Below are positions 7,497 to 15,813 of a stretch of 35,579 nucleotides of DNA, one piece after another. The stretch's first letter is position 1; every line of letters begins with the position of its first letter. This stretch comes from Bacillota bacterium (GTDB taxonomy: Bacteria > Bacillota > Dehalobacteriia > UBA4068), in NCBI GenBank assembly GCA_030527285.1, contig JAUNBC010000018.1:1-35579 (forward strand). The letters are read 5' to 3'. The translations under genes were made by a program, and so were the position numbers. The notes below the pieces were generated by a model that searched no databases, had not been told where the DNA came from, and saw only the letters and a program-made list of their open reading frames with translations.

Positions 7497-7700
7497 GTAT
7501 GCTCCTTGCCCAAACCCCACCCGGCAGCCGCTTCGCTTTGTGCCGTGCGGGGACCCCTGGGACTGTCTAAAATCCGCGCCTTGTCTCGCTTGCGACCGAA
7601 AGGAGTGCATACCTGAGGTTTTCCCGCAGGGAAAAGCCAGGTAGGCTTTCTCAACGCGCTTGCGGGGGGTTCTAACAGCTTTGTGGGGTAAAGCGGGGTA
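7497..7700. repeat. Structured, repeat-like intergenic segment
   Basis: This is the middle of a 458-base stretch (7408-7865) without a convincing gene. Its composition is unlike the flanking coding DNA: runs such as GGGGACCCC and GGGGGG, and a strong imperfect hairpin at 7611-7642 whose core is TTTTCCC-GCA-GGGAAAA with outer ACCT/AGGT pairing. Several frames stay open through it, but none resembles a known protein. The look is that of a dispersed intergenic element or a small structured RNA. No second copy was seen in this window, so repeat status is inferred and not shown. Confidence 0.35.
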
Positions 7701-7800
7701 GAGGTTGCAAAAATAATAATTCGCTGTCGCTTGGCTTCAGCCCTCTTGCGCGCGCCGGTAACCAGATATTTCCTTGGCGGCGCGGCCGGGCGGCGGCTTA

Positions 7801-7829
7801 TTGCGTTTGCGGCATAATAATGATACAAT
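7801..7829 (+). promoter_or_regulatory. Sigma-A promoter of the RND transporter gene
   Basis: TTGCGT (7801-7806), a 17-base spacer and TACAAT (7824-7829), with an extended -10 TG at 7821-7822. The predicted start near 7836 gives a leader of about 30 bases and a GAGG ribosome site just before ATG 7866. Confidence 0.65.
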
Positions 7830-7865
7830 CTAACAATAGCGTATTCTACATAATGAGGCGGCGAC

Positions 7866-10800
7866 ATGCTGAGCAAATTCTCGATCAATAAACCGATGAC
7901 CGTGATCGTAGCGGTGATCATCGTGCTGATACTGGGTACGGTGGCTTATTTGAATACCTCCGTCGATCTGCTGCCGGATATCGAGCTGCCCTACGTGGTG
8001 GTGATGACCGCCTATATCGGCGCGACGCCGGAGAAGGTCGAAAGCGAGGTCACCAAGCCGCTGGAGGCGGCGGTGGCTTCAGTATCGGGCATAGAGGACA
8101 TATATTCGCTGTCGGCGGAAAACAGCTCGATTATGATATTGCAATTCGGGCAGAACGTCAATATGGATTCAGCGATGCTGGAGCTGAATAATTATATCAA
8201 CGCCGTGTCCGCCGCCTTTGACGAGGAGGTGGGCGCGCCGTTCATGCTGCGGCTCAATCCGTCGATGATGCCGGTGATGGTGATGACCGCCGATCATGAC
8301 GGCATGGGCGAGGCCGAATTCTCCGATTATGTGGAGCGCGAGCTGGTACCGGCCCTGGAGCGTATCGAAGGCGTATCCTCGGTGACGGCGATGGGTCTAC
8401 TGGAGCAGCGCATCGAGGTGGTCTGGGATGACGCGGCCATCGCCGGGCTCAATGACCGCATCCTCCTGGCGCTGGACGCGGAGCTGCTGGAGAGCAGAGC
8501 GGAGCTGGACGAGGCGCGGCGGGAGCTGGACGACGCGCAGGCGGAGATCGACGAGGAAAGCCAAAAGGCCTATGACGAGATCGCCGACGCCGCCGCCGAG
8601 CTGGCTGATGGGCGTTTGCAGATACAGTTAGGCTTGAACGCCCTGGAGACCGCGCCTGACGAGCTGGACGCGGCCAAAAGCGAATTGGAAAGCACCCGCG
8701 AGTCATTGGCGGGGATGCTGGAATTATATGACGGCATCGACCAGATCGACGACGGCTTGAGCCAGATGAGCGTTGCCTTGCGCGCGATGAACGCGGTCGA
8801 GGACGAGATCAGCGCCGAATACGGCTCCGTCCGCCGCGCTATCGCTGCGCTGAATGCGGCGCAGACGGCCTTACAGGAGCGTTACGCCGTATATGAGAGC
8901 GATCCCGCTGATACGGACAGCCTGATTGCGCTGCAAAGCGCCGGCGCGGCGGCGGCCGCAGCCTTGGAGCGCGCGCTGCCCCTGATGGCGATGATCGCGG
9001 CCATGGACAGCTCCGTGCCCTTTGACGCGGCGCAGACCGCGGCAGCGATCGGCGGCGCGCCGGCGATGATAAATAGCGGCGCGCCCGCCTCTGTCGCGCA
9101 GGGCTATGCTATGCTCGACGGCCTGCTGGACGGCTTTATCGAGGGCTTTACCGGTTTTTCTGACGCCAGGAATACGCTGGAAGCGCAATACGCGGCGCTG
9201 CAAAATCAAAAGAATCAGCTCGAGGCGGCGGCGATGATGGCCGGCGATATGAGCGCGTCGGAGATCAACGAGGCCATAGAAAAGGTCGACGAGGGTCTGG
9301 ATGAGATCGACGAGGCGATCGCCGAATTACCGGAGGCCGAGCAGGAGCTGCACGACGCGCAGGCGGAGATCGACGACGGCAGCCGCGAGCTGGAAAAAGG
9401 GCGGCTGGAGCTGACCACCGAGCTGGCCTCGGCGCAGGCGCAGCTGGCGATCGCCGAGCAGCAGTTGGACGACGCTTACGAGCAGTTCGATGAGGCGCGC
9501 GAGCAGGCGTTCAAGGACGCGGGCTTAGACGGCGTGCTCACTCCGTCTCTGGTAGCGGGTATTTTGGCCGCCGGGCATTTCTCGATGCCGGCCGGCTACA
9601 TTGCGGGCGGCGACGGCGATTATACGGTCAAGGTGGGCGAGCAGTTCTCCAGCCTGGAGGAGCTGCGCGGGCTGATGCTGATGAACGTCGATATGGATGG
9701 CGTAGGCCCGATCTATCTCTCGGATATCGCCGAGGTGGCGATGGCCGATAACGCCGGCGAATACTATGCGCGCATCAACGGCAATCCCGGCATCATCCTC
9801 ACGCTGGCCAAGCAAAGCGCCTACGGTACCTCCGAGGTGTCGGAGAGCATCAACGCCGTTATGGAACAGCTGATGAGCGAGCAGCCCGAGCTGCATTTGG
9901 CGGCGCTGTCCGATCAGGGCTATTATATTCGCGTGGCCGTCGATTCGGTGCTGAGCAATCTGCTGCTGGGCGCGGCGCTGGCGATGCTGATCCTGATTTT
10001 ATTCCTGCGTTCATTGCGGCCGACGCTGATCATCGCCGTGTCGATACCGATATCGCTGCTGTTCGCGCTGGCGCTGATGTACTTTTCCGGCGTGACGATC
10101 AACGTCATCTCGCTGGCCGGTTTGGCGGCCGGCGTGGGGATGTTGGTCGATAATTCGATCATCGTCATCGAGAATATCTTCCGTCTGCGCCGCGAGGGTC
10201 TGGCGGCGCATACCGCGGCTCTGCGCGGAGCCAGGCAAATGTCGGGGGCGATCATCGCCTCTACGCTGACCACGATCTGCGTCTTTGTGCCGATACTGTT
10301 CACCCACGGCATTTCGCGGCAATTATTCACCGACATGGGACTGACCGTGGCCTATTCGCTGCTGGCCAGCCTGCTGGTGGCGCTGTCTTTGGTGCCGATG
10401 CTGGCCTCGACTACGCTCAAGGACGAGCATCAGCCCAAGCAGCGCCCCGTCTATCAGAAGATGCTCGACGCATATGCGCGTGCGCTCGATTTCTGCCTGC
10501 GCCGTAAAGCGCCGTTGCTGCTCGCGGTGGCGGCGGTGGCGGTATTCGCCGGCGTCAGCGTTTATTCGCTGGGCACGGTATTCATGCCCGAGGTCGATTA
10601 TTGGGAGCTGACGATGACCGTGGACGCCAAGGACGAGCAGGCCAGCGCCGAGGAGGTGCAGGCGCTGACCGATCAGGTGGTGGAGCGGGTGCTGACCATT
10701 GACGGCGTGCGCACCGTCGGCGCGTTCGAGAACGACCAGCTGACGCAATTAGCCGGCGGCGAGAGCGGTATCGCCGTGTATGTGCTGATGGACTATGAGC

Positions 10801-12035
10801 AGGATACCGGCGCTTTTGCCGCGGCGCGGCTGATACGCGAGCGCGTGGCCGATATCGAGGACGCGGTGGTGGAGATCAATACCACGACCATGGATATGTC
10901 GGCGCTGTCCGGCTCGGGCATCGAGATCGCGCTGACCGGCAACGACGGCGACAGCCTGCGTCAAGCCGCCGGCGAGGTGGCGGCGCTGCTGGCCGAGGTC
11001 GAGGGTACCGCCGATATCAATGACGGTATGGACGCCTCCGCGCCGGAGCTGCGCGTGATCGTCGATAAGAATAAAGCGATGGCCGAGGGCGTGACCGTGG
11101 CGCAGGTCTACGGCTTTCTTGCCGCCGACTTGAACCGCGAGACTTCTTCGATCAGCGTCGATATCGACGGCCGCGAATACAGCGTGATCTTGGCTCCCGA
11201 CCCAAACAGCGAACTGACCGAGCAAAAGCTCTATGAGTACAGCTTTGAGGTCGATAAGACCGACAGCAGCGGCAAGACCGAGACCAGCGAGGTCTATCTC
11301 AGCGATATTGCCGAGATCGAGCAGGCCAGCGCGCTGACGACGATAGCGCGCGTCAATCAGGTGCGCGGGCATAGCGTCACCGCCGCCGTGGCCGACGGCT
11401 ACAATATCGGCCTGCTGGCGCGTGAGGTGCAGCAGCGGCTCGACCAATATCAGCCGCCTGCCGGCGTTAGCGTGCGCTTGCAGGGCGAGAATGAAATGAT
11501 CGTCGATACGATGAAGGATCTGCTGCTGATGATATTGCTGGCTATCGTTTTCATCTATCTGATCATGGTAGCGCAATTCCAGAATCTGCTGCTGCCGTTC
11601 ATCGTGCTGCTGACCATACCGCTGGCCTTCACCGGCGGTCTGCTGGCGCTGATCGTCTGCGGCATGGAGGTATCGGTGGTGGCGATGCTCGGCTTCCTGA
11701 TCCTGGCCGGTGTGATCGTCAATAACGGCATCGTTTTTGTCGATTGCGTCAATCAACTGCGCCGTGACGAGGGCTTGGAGAAGCGCGAAGCGCTGCTGCG
11801 CGCCGGGCAGATGCGTATGCGGCCGATCATGATGACGGCGCTGACCACGATATTCGGCCTGGCGGCGATGGCGCTGGCGCAGCAAATGGGCGCGGAGCTG
11901 CTGCAGCCGCTGGCGCTGGTGGCGATCGGCGGCCTGCTCTATGCCACGCTGCTGACGCTGTTCCTCGTGCCGGTGATGTATGATATTTTGCAGCGGCGGC
12001 CGGTGCCGCGGCGGTTGGCGGACGAGGAAGCATAG
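7866..12035 (+). CDS. RND-family efflux transporter with a large coiled-coil insertion
   Basis: AcrB/HAE-type proton-driven exporter of 1389 residues, whereas about 1030-1060 is usual. TM1 is at about 12-32, followed by the porter domain. A charged Glu/Asp/Ala-rich segment at about 200-550 has heptad patterning (repeated AELDEAR/ELDDAQ-like units) and interrupts the porter exactly between the L-N motif (Asn196) and the L-T-P motif (about 558) that are normally four residues apart. TM2 starts near 695. TM4 carries Asp762-Asn763 where AcrB has Asp407-Asp408, and TM10 has Asn1286 in place of Lys940, both usual in Gram-positive HAE proteins. The second periplasmic half (about 920-1220) is intact, and TM8-12 end near 1375. 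No membrane-fusion or outer-membrane partner is adjacent. The insertion lies at the outward docking region, so it may project into the cell wall. Cargo is unknown. Confidence 0.92.
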   Translation: MLSKFSINKPMTVIVAVIIVLILGTVAYLNTSVDLLPDIELPYVVVMTAYIGATPEKVESEVTKPLEAAVASVSGIEDIYSLSAENSSIMILQFGQNVNMDSAMLELNNYINAVSAAFDEEVGAPFMLRLNPSMMPVMVMTADHDGMGEAEFSDYVERELVPALERIEGVSSVTAMGLLEQRIEVVWDDAAIAGLNDRILLALDAELLESRAELDEARRELDDAQAEIDEESQKAYDEIADAAAELADGRLQIQLGLNALETAPDELDAAKSELESTRESLAGMLELYDGIDQIDDGLSQMSVALRAMNAVEDEISAEYGSVRRAIAALNAAQTALQERYAVYESDPADTDSLIALQSAGAAAAAALERALPLMAMIAAMDSSVPFDAAQTAAAIGGAPAMINSGAPASVAQGYAMLDGLLDGFIEGFTGFSDARNTLEAQYAALQNQKNQLEAAAMMAGDMSASEINEAIEKVDEGLDEIDEAIAELPEAEQELHDAQAEIDDGSRELEKGRLELTTELASAQAQLAIAEQQLDDAYEQFDEAREQAFKDAGLDGVLTPSLVAGILAAGHFSMPAGYIAGGDGDYTVKVGEQFSSLEELRGLMLMNVDMDGVGPIYLSDIAEVAMADNAGEYYARINGNPGIILTLAKQSAYGTSEVSESINAVMEQLMSEQPELHLAALSDQGYYIRVAVDSVLSNLLLGAALAMLILILFLRSLRPTLIIAVSIPISLLFALALMYFSGVTINVISLAGLAAGVGMLVDNSIIVIENIFRLRREGLAAHTAALRGARQMSGAIIASTLTTICVFVPILFTHGISRQLFTDMGLTVAYSLLASLLVALSLVPMLASTTLKDEHQPKQRPVYQKMLDAYARALDFCLRRKAPLLLAVAAVAVFAGVSVYSLGTVFMPEVDYWELTMTVDAKDEQASAEEVQALTDQVVERVLTIDGVRTVGAFENDQLTQLAGGESGIAVYVLMDYEQDTGAFAAARLIRERVADIEDAVVEINTTTMDMSALSGSGIEIALTGNDGDSLRQAAGEVAALLAEVEGTADINDGMDASAPELRVIVDKNKAMAEGVTVAQVYGFLAADLNRETSSISVDIDGREYSVILAPDPNSELTEQKLYEYSFEVDKTDSSGKTETSEVYLSDIAEIEQASALTTIARVNQVRGHSVTAAVADGYNIGLLAREVQQRLDQYQPPAGVSVRLQGENEMIVDTMKDLLLMILLAIVFIYLIMVAQFQNLLLPFIVLLTIPLAFTGGLLALIVCGMEVSVVAMLGFLILAGVIVNNGIVFVDCVNQLRRDEGLEKREALLRAGQMRMRPIMMTALTTIFGLAAMALAQQMGAELLQPLALVAIGGLLYATLLTLFLVPVMYDILQRRPVPRRLADEEA

Positions 12036-12077
12036 CGTCCGGAGCGCCGATAAACGGCCGGGCAGACTTTAGTATCA

Positions 12078-12110
12078 GGCGGCGTAATGATTTTAACGCG
12101 CCGTCTTTTT
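12078..12110 (+). terminator. Terminator after the RND transporter
   Basis: GGCGGCG (12078-12084) pairs with CGCCGTC (12099-12105), including one G-U pair, followed by TTTTT at 12106-12110. Confidence 0.7.
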
Positions 12111-12119
12111 ATGCCGTTC

Positions 12120-12148
12120 TTGTCAAGGTTTTGCATATATGATAGAAT
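12120..12148 (+). promoter_or_regulatory. Sigma-A promoter of the exported-protein cluster
   Basis: TTGTCA (12120-12125), a 17-base spacer and TAGAAT (12143-12148). Transcription from about 12155 leaves a leader of about 190 bases before ATG 12345. A second candidate, TTGACG (12247-12252) with 17 bases to TAAAAA (12270-12275), lies within the leader. Confidence 0.6.
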
Positions 12149-12206
12149 AGAAACGCAGTTATCGTACTGCCGCTATTGGTGTTGCGCCGCAAATCGCCAT
12201 AATTCG

Positions 12207-12235
12207 CCGCTAATGCACCTTTTGTGCATAAGCGG
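12207..12235 (+). promoter_or_regulatory. Leader hairpin upstream of the exported-protein cluster
   Basis: CCGCT-A-ATGCAC pairs with GTGCAT-A-AGCGG around a CTTTT loop, 11 base pairs with one A-A mismatch. It sits mid-leader and is not followed by a T-run, so it is not a terminator. I do not recognise it as part of a named riboswitch. The rest of the 12036-12344 gap holds only the terminator, two candidate promoters and the RBS CGGAGG (12335-12340). Confidence 0.4.
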
Positions 12236-12344
12236 TGGATAAGCTGTTGACGAGGCGTTGACGGCAGAGTAAAAATAGTGGATTAAGCGTTGATAAGCGC
12301 CTTGCTGCTGCGGCTTATTCTGATATCAAGTTCACGGAGGCTGT

Positions 12345-13208
12345 ATGCGTAAATTTTTGCTGATATTGGTGGCGGCGCTGCTGTTGAGCGTGGCCGCCTG
12401 CGCCGCGCCCGGGCAACCGGCGGCGGAGCCGCAGGCCGAACTGAGCGAGCCTTTGACGGTGCGGATATGCGGCGACGGCGTCGAGGGCGGCGAGCAGAGC
12501 GTTGATTTGAACGCTCTCTATCAGCAGTACGCGTCGAGCGCCGTTTATTCAACGGTCAACAACTGGCCGCTGCCCAAGTTCTATGCCGCATCCGGCGTAC
12601 CGGTGGCGCAGGTATTGGCTGCCGCGGGGGTAGGCGATTACGGTACGGTCAATTTTGCCGCCGCCGACGGCTATAATATCACCCTGACGCGGCAGCAGCT
12701 GGAGGAGCCGCGTTACAGCTATCCCGGGCTGCTGTCCGGGGATGAGAGCGGCGCGGAGCAGGTAGAGCCGATATTAGCGCTGGCCTTCAAGGAGGACAGC
12801 GACGACTTGGCGGAGATATTGCCCGATCAGCCGGCTTTTATCTTCGGCCAGGCGAATATCTTTGAGCATACCAATCCCGCTTTCATCGAGAATATCAGCG
12901 TCATCACCGTCAGCGCCGCCCCGCCGGAGCAATGGCCGCTCGCCTATACCTTCCCCGTGCCGGGCGAAGTGCGCGCCGGCGACCTGGTCAAGCTGCAGCA
13001 TGACAGCTTTGGTCTGGTCAAGCTGCATTATACCACCGACGGCAGCGACCCCGACCAGCTGAGCCCGATGTATAATCCCTCCACCTATCAGCCGGAATTG
13101 AACGTACCGCTGACTATCAACGAGGATACGCTGATCAAGGTGCGCGTTTACGGTTATGGCAAGCAGCCGAGCGATATTGCCGAATGGCGGTTCACGGTCG
13201 CGCAATAA
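12345..13208 (+). CDS. Lipoprotein with sulfite-oxidase-fold-like domain and chitobiase-C-terminal-like module
   Basis: Exported lipoprotein of 287 residues; lipobox V-A-A-C gives Cys19. Residues of about 38-195 follow the pattern of the oxidoreductase molybdopterin-binding (sulfite oxidase-like) domain: a V-D-L-N-A-L strand-helix start, a Y-S-T-x-N-N-W stretch, a G-V-P-V-A-Q-V-L helix and A-A-D-G-Y-N-I-T-L. The cysteine that binds molybdenum in true sulfite oxidases is not visible. Residues of about 215-285 resemble the chitobiase/beta-hexosaminidase C-terminal module (YTTDGSDP, then VRVYGYGKQPS). It is first of a run of related exported genes and is followed 18 bases later by the next. RBS CGGAGG supports the start. 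The role is unknown; binding of a cofactor, ligand or partner protein at the cell surface is inferred. Confidence 0.7.
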   Translation: MRKFLLILVAALLLSVAACAAPGQPAAEPQAELSEPLTVRICGDGVEGGEQSVDLNALYQQYASSAVYSTVNNWPLPKFYAASGVPVAQVLAAAGVGDYGTVNFAAADGYNITLTRQQLEEPRYSYPGLLSGDESGAEQVEPILALAFKEDSDDLAEILPDQPAFIFGQANIFEHTNPAFIENISVITVSAAPPEQWPLAYTFPVPGEVRAGDLVKLQHDSFGLVKLHYTTDGSDPDQLSPMYNPSTYQPELNVPLTINEDTLIKVRVYGYGKQPSDIAEWRFTVAQ

Positions 13209-13226
13209 ACCAAAGAGGATGAGCGA

Positions 13227-15134
13227 ATGACAAAGCATCTATGGCGTATACTGGTATTATCCCTGCTGACGCTGGCCTTGACCGCTTGCGCCGCCGCGCC
13301 CGCCGATAGCGGCAGCGCCGAGTATGAGGCGCAGACCATCGAGATCAGGGGTCTGCCGGACGGCGACAAGCTGATCAGCGTGGCCGAGCTGCGCGCCCTG
13401 GAGCAGCATGATTTAGACGCCAGCTACAAGCGCACCACCGGCATGATCGAGGAATTCCAGATGTCCGGCCCTTATCTGGCGGATGTGCTCGCTTCCCTGG
13501 GCGGCGATCTTGGCAGCTATGCCGGCATCGGCGTGATGGGTACGGACGGCTACTATTGTCTGGTGGACGAGGAGATCATCGCCGCCACGCCGGATATGAT
13601 GCTGGCGGTGTTGATCGACGGCGCGGCTGATCTGGGCGAGGGTGTGGCTCCGGCGCGTCTGGCGGTGCAGGGGCAGTTCGGCCCCTATTGGGTGAAGATG
13701 GTCGATTCGATCATCCTCTATGACGAAATACCGGAGAAGCGCATCGCCAATGTCTGGCTGTTCGATAATCTGGTCGAGGGCATAGAGCCTTATTATTATG
13801 AGTATTACGGCAGCGCGGACCGCTCCTATGAGCTGAATCAGATCTTTACCCGCTTTGACAACGTGCTGTCCACCGCCTTTTTCACGATGAAATCATCGGA
13901 TGGCTTCAAGAAAAACGAGGCCATCTCGATGCTGCTTTCCGACTATTATATCAAGGTCGAGGGCGACGACGCGCCGACTAATATCTCACCGCATGTGCAG
14001 TTGGGCATGAACGTGCAGCATATCGCCTGGTTCTCCACCAATGCCGACGCCGCCATTTTCCCCGAGGAGCTGGGCGTATATATGGAAAACGCGGCGGCGC
14101 AGGGCTTGGCGCTGCCGCTGTCGGAGATCTGCTTTGAGGTCGGCATGGAGCAGGTCGAGGGCTTGAGCTTTGAGCTGTACGGCATGGACGGCGAGCGCTA
14201 TACGGTCAGCGGCGAGGAGCTGTATCAGGGGCTGTTAGTGGTCGAGGACGACGGCCGCTATTCCGTGAGCTGGCCGGATGAGTTGGCTTATGCGCCGATC
14301 AGCGACCTGCTGCGCATCCGTCTGGTCGAGGACGGCGGCGCTGCCGACGAAACTGCCGGCGGCGGACAGGCCGCGGCGGGCGGACAGACGCAGGCGGCTG
14401 CCGATACGCTGCTGGAGATCAGCGGCGATGGAGTAGGCGGCAGCAGCTATTGGAGCATGGCCGACCTGCAAGCCTTGAGCGGCTATCAGGCCGAGGCCGT
14501 CTATTCCACACATAATAACTGGCCCACCGAGGGCAGCATCAGCGGCAAGGGCGTAGCGCTGTACGGGCTGCTGCAAGAGGCCGGGTTGCGGGATAATGCC
14601 GCCTCGGTACGGCTGATCGCCAGCGACGGCTTTGCCGTGACCCTGACCATGCAGCAGGTGAGGGAAAGCCGCTATACCTATCCTTCCGGCGCGGAGGTAC
14701 CGGCTATCGTCGCCTGGGCCTACGGCGAGGGCGCGGCCAGCCCGCAATCGCAGTTGCGTTTTCTGATCGGGCAGATAGCGCCTTCGGAGGTCAATACCTC
14801 GGCGATGGTGGAGAAGCTGTGTAAGATCGAGGTCAGCACTTCCGGCGGCGGGCGCTGGGCGGCTCCGGCTATCGACGTCGTCGAGGGCAGCGTACCGGCA
14901 GGCACGCCGCTCAGTTTTGTCTACGAGAATATGGATCTGGTGAAGATATATTATACCACCGACGGCAGCCAGCCTACGCATTACAGCGCCGTTTATAATC
15001 CCTCTACCAGCTATTTTCAGCCGCATTTGACAACGCCGCTGATCATCGACGCCGATCTGACGCTCAAGGCCTTCGCCAGCGGCTGGGGTCGCGCGGACTC
15101 CGAAACGGTCAGCTTCAGCTTCAGCGTGGAATAG
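13227..15134 (+). CDS. Large lipoprotein with repeated sulfite-oxidase-fold-like domains
   Basis: Exported lipoprotein of 635 residues, lipobox L-T-A-C giving Cys21. Residues of about 35-170 form a first domain with the usual layout (I-S-V-A-E-L-R-A-L, a G-P-Y-L-A-D-V-L helix, G-T-D-G-Y-Y, ending GPYWVKMVDSIILY). Residues of about 175-385 are a poorly recognised middle part. After an Ala/Gly/Gln-rich linker (about 375-395), residues 396-550 repeat the domain seen in the previous gene (Y-S-T-H-N-N-W-P, G-K-G-V-A-L-Y-G-L-L, A-S-D-G-F). A chitobiase-C-terminal-like module (YYTTDGSQP) closes it. No molybdenum-ligand cysteine is apparent in either copy. The RBS is AGAGGATGAG. It belongs to the same operon as its neighbours. 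An extracellular binding or electron-transfer scaffold is a guess from the FMN protein that follows. Confidence 0.7.
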   Translation: MTKHLWRILVLSLLTLALTACAAAPADSGSAEYEAQTIEIRGLPDGDKLISVAELRALEQHDLDASYKRTTGMIEEFQMSGPYLADVLASLGGDLGSYAGIGVMGTDGYYCLVDEEIIAATPDMMLAVLIDGAADLGEGVAPARLAVQGQFGPYWVKMVDSIILYDEIPEKRIANVWLFDNLVEGIEPYYYEYYGSADRSYELNQIFTRFDNVLSTAFFTMKSSDGFKKNEAISMLLSDYYIKVEGDDAPTNISPHVQLGMNVQHIAWFSTNADAAIFPEELGVYMENAAAQGLALPLSEICFEVGMEQVEGLSFELYGMDGERYTVSGEELYQGLLVVEDDGRYSVSWPDELAYAPISDLLRIRLVEDGGAADETAGGGQAAAGGQTQAAADTLLEISGDGVGGSSYWSMADLQALSGYQAEAVYSTHNNWPTEGSISGKGVALYGLLQEAGLRDNAASVRLIASDGFAVTLTMQQVRESRYTYPSGAEVPAIVAWAYGEGAASPQSQLRFLIGQIAPSEVNTSAMVEKLCKIEVSTSGGGRWAAPAIDVVEGSVPAGTPLSFVYENMDLVKIYYTTDGSQPTHYSAVYNPSTSYFQPHLTTPLIIDADLTLKAFASGWGRADSETVSFSFSVE

Positions 15135-15139
15135 CGGCG

Positions 15140-15757
15140 ATGGGCAGAAAATCATTGTTAGTCATGCTCATCTGCGCCGCCCTTTGCTGCGCCGCCTGCA
15201 GCGCCGCCGCTTCCGATACGGCGCTCGATCAGGCCGAGCGGCAGGCCGCCGCCGAGCTGCTGCCGGATAGCGGCGAGCTGACCGATATCAGCGCCGAAGC
15301 CTTGAACGGCGAGCGCGGCGAGAAATTCGCGGGTTTGACCAAGGTCTATCGCGCGGCAAACGGCGATTATTTTATCTGCGCCGCGCCTTACGGCTATGGC
15401 GGCGTGATCGAGATGGCGGTAGCCATCGACACGGCCGCGCAAAGCAGCGTCGGCATACGCATACTCGCGCATAGCGAGACCGAGCATTATGTGCGCGATT
15501 TCCAAAACGACTGGTTCACCGGCCGCTTTAGCGGCAAGAGCGTGTATTCGCCGCTTTATTCGGCGCATTTGGGGCCGGAGAATGAGCGGGAGATCATCAT
15601 TATCACCGGCTCCACGCAGACCACCGACGCGGTGATACTCGGCGTAAACGCCGCCTTTGGCCTGTTCCGCGAGCTTGAATTGGGCGAACAGGCGGAGGCC
15701 GTGCCCGCCGCCACCGATATCCATGATTATGACGTAATAATTTTGCTGCCCGAGTAG
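15140..15757 (+). CDS. FMN-binding lipoprotein, RnfG/NqrC-like
   Basis: Exported 205-residue lipoprotein (lipobox A-A-C, Cys20) with an FMN-binding domain of the RnfG/NqrC type. GYGGVIEMAVAID (85-97) is the conserved opening, HSET (111-114) follows, and ITGSTQTT (155-162) matches the S-G-A-T-x-T/S flavinylation motif, making Thr159 the likely site of covalent FMN attachment by an ApbE-type transferase. No ApbE gene is in the window. The protein lacks the other Rnf subunits as neighbours and instead lies between large exported lipoproteins, so it is probably a stand-alone extracellular flavoprotein that passes electrons to or from its neighbours. ATG 15140 is five bases after the previous stop with only a weak RBS, implying coupling. 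Confidence 0.85.
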   Translation: MGRKSLLVMLICAALCCAACSAAASDTALDQAERQAAAELLPDSGELTDISAEALNGERGEKFAGLTKVYRAANGDYFICAAPYGYGGVIEMAVAIDTAAQSSVGIRILAHSETEHYVRDFQNDWFTGRFSGKSVYSPLYSAHLGPENEREIIIITGSTQTTDAVILGVNAAFGLFRELELGEQAEAVPAATDIHDYDVIILLPE

Positions 15758-15813
15758 GCATTGCGCCTGAACTGTCAATGACAAAAACTGTCAATCACGA
15801 ACGGAGGATGATT

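Noticed and set aside
10749..11885. Long open frame on the minus strand opposite the RND gene
   Set aside because: It is a shadow of a GC-rich gene: rich in His, Arg and Gln, no RBS, no recognisable motif, and fully inside a clear transporter.
12149..12344. Moco riboswitch before the surface cluster
   Set aside because: The position would be suggestive given the MobB-like gene, but I could not trace the motif's conserved stems in the leader.
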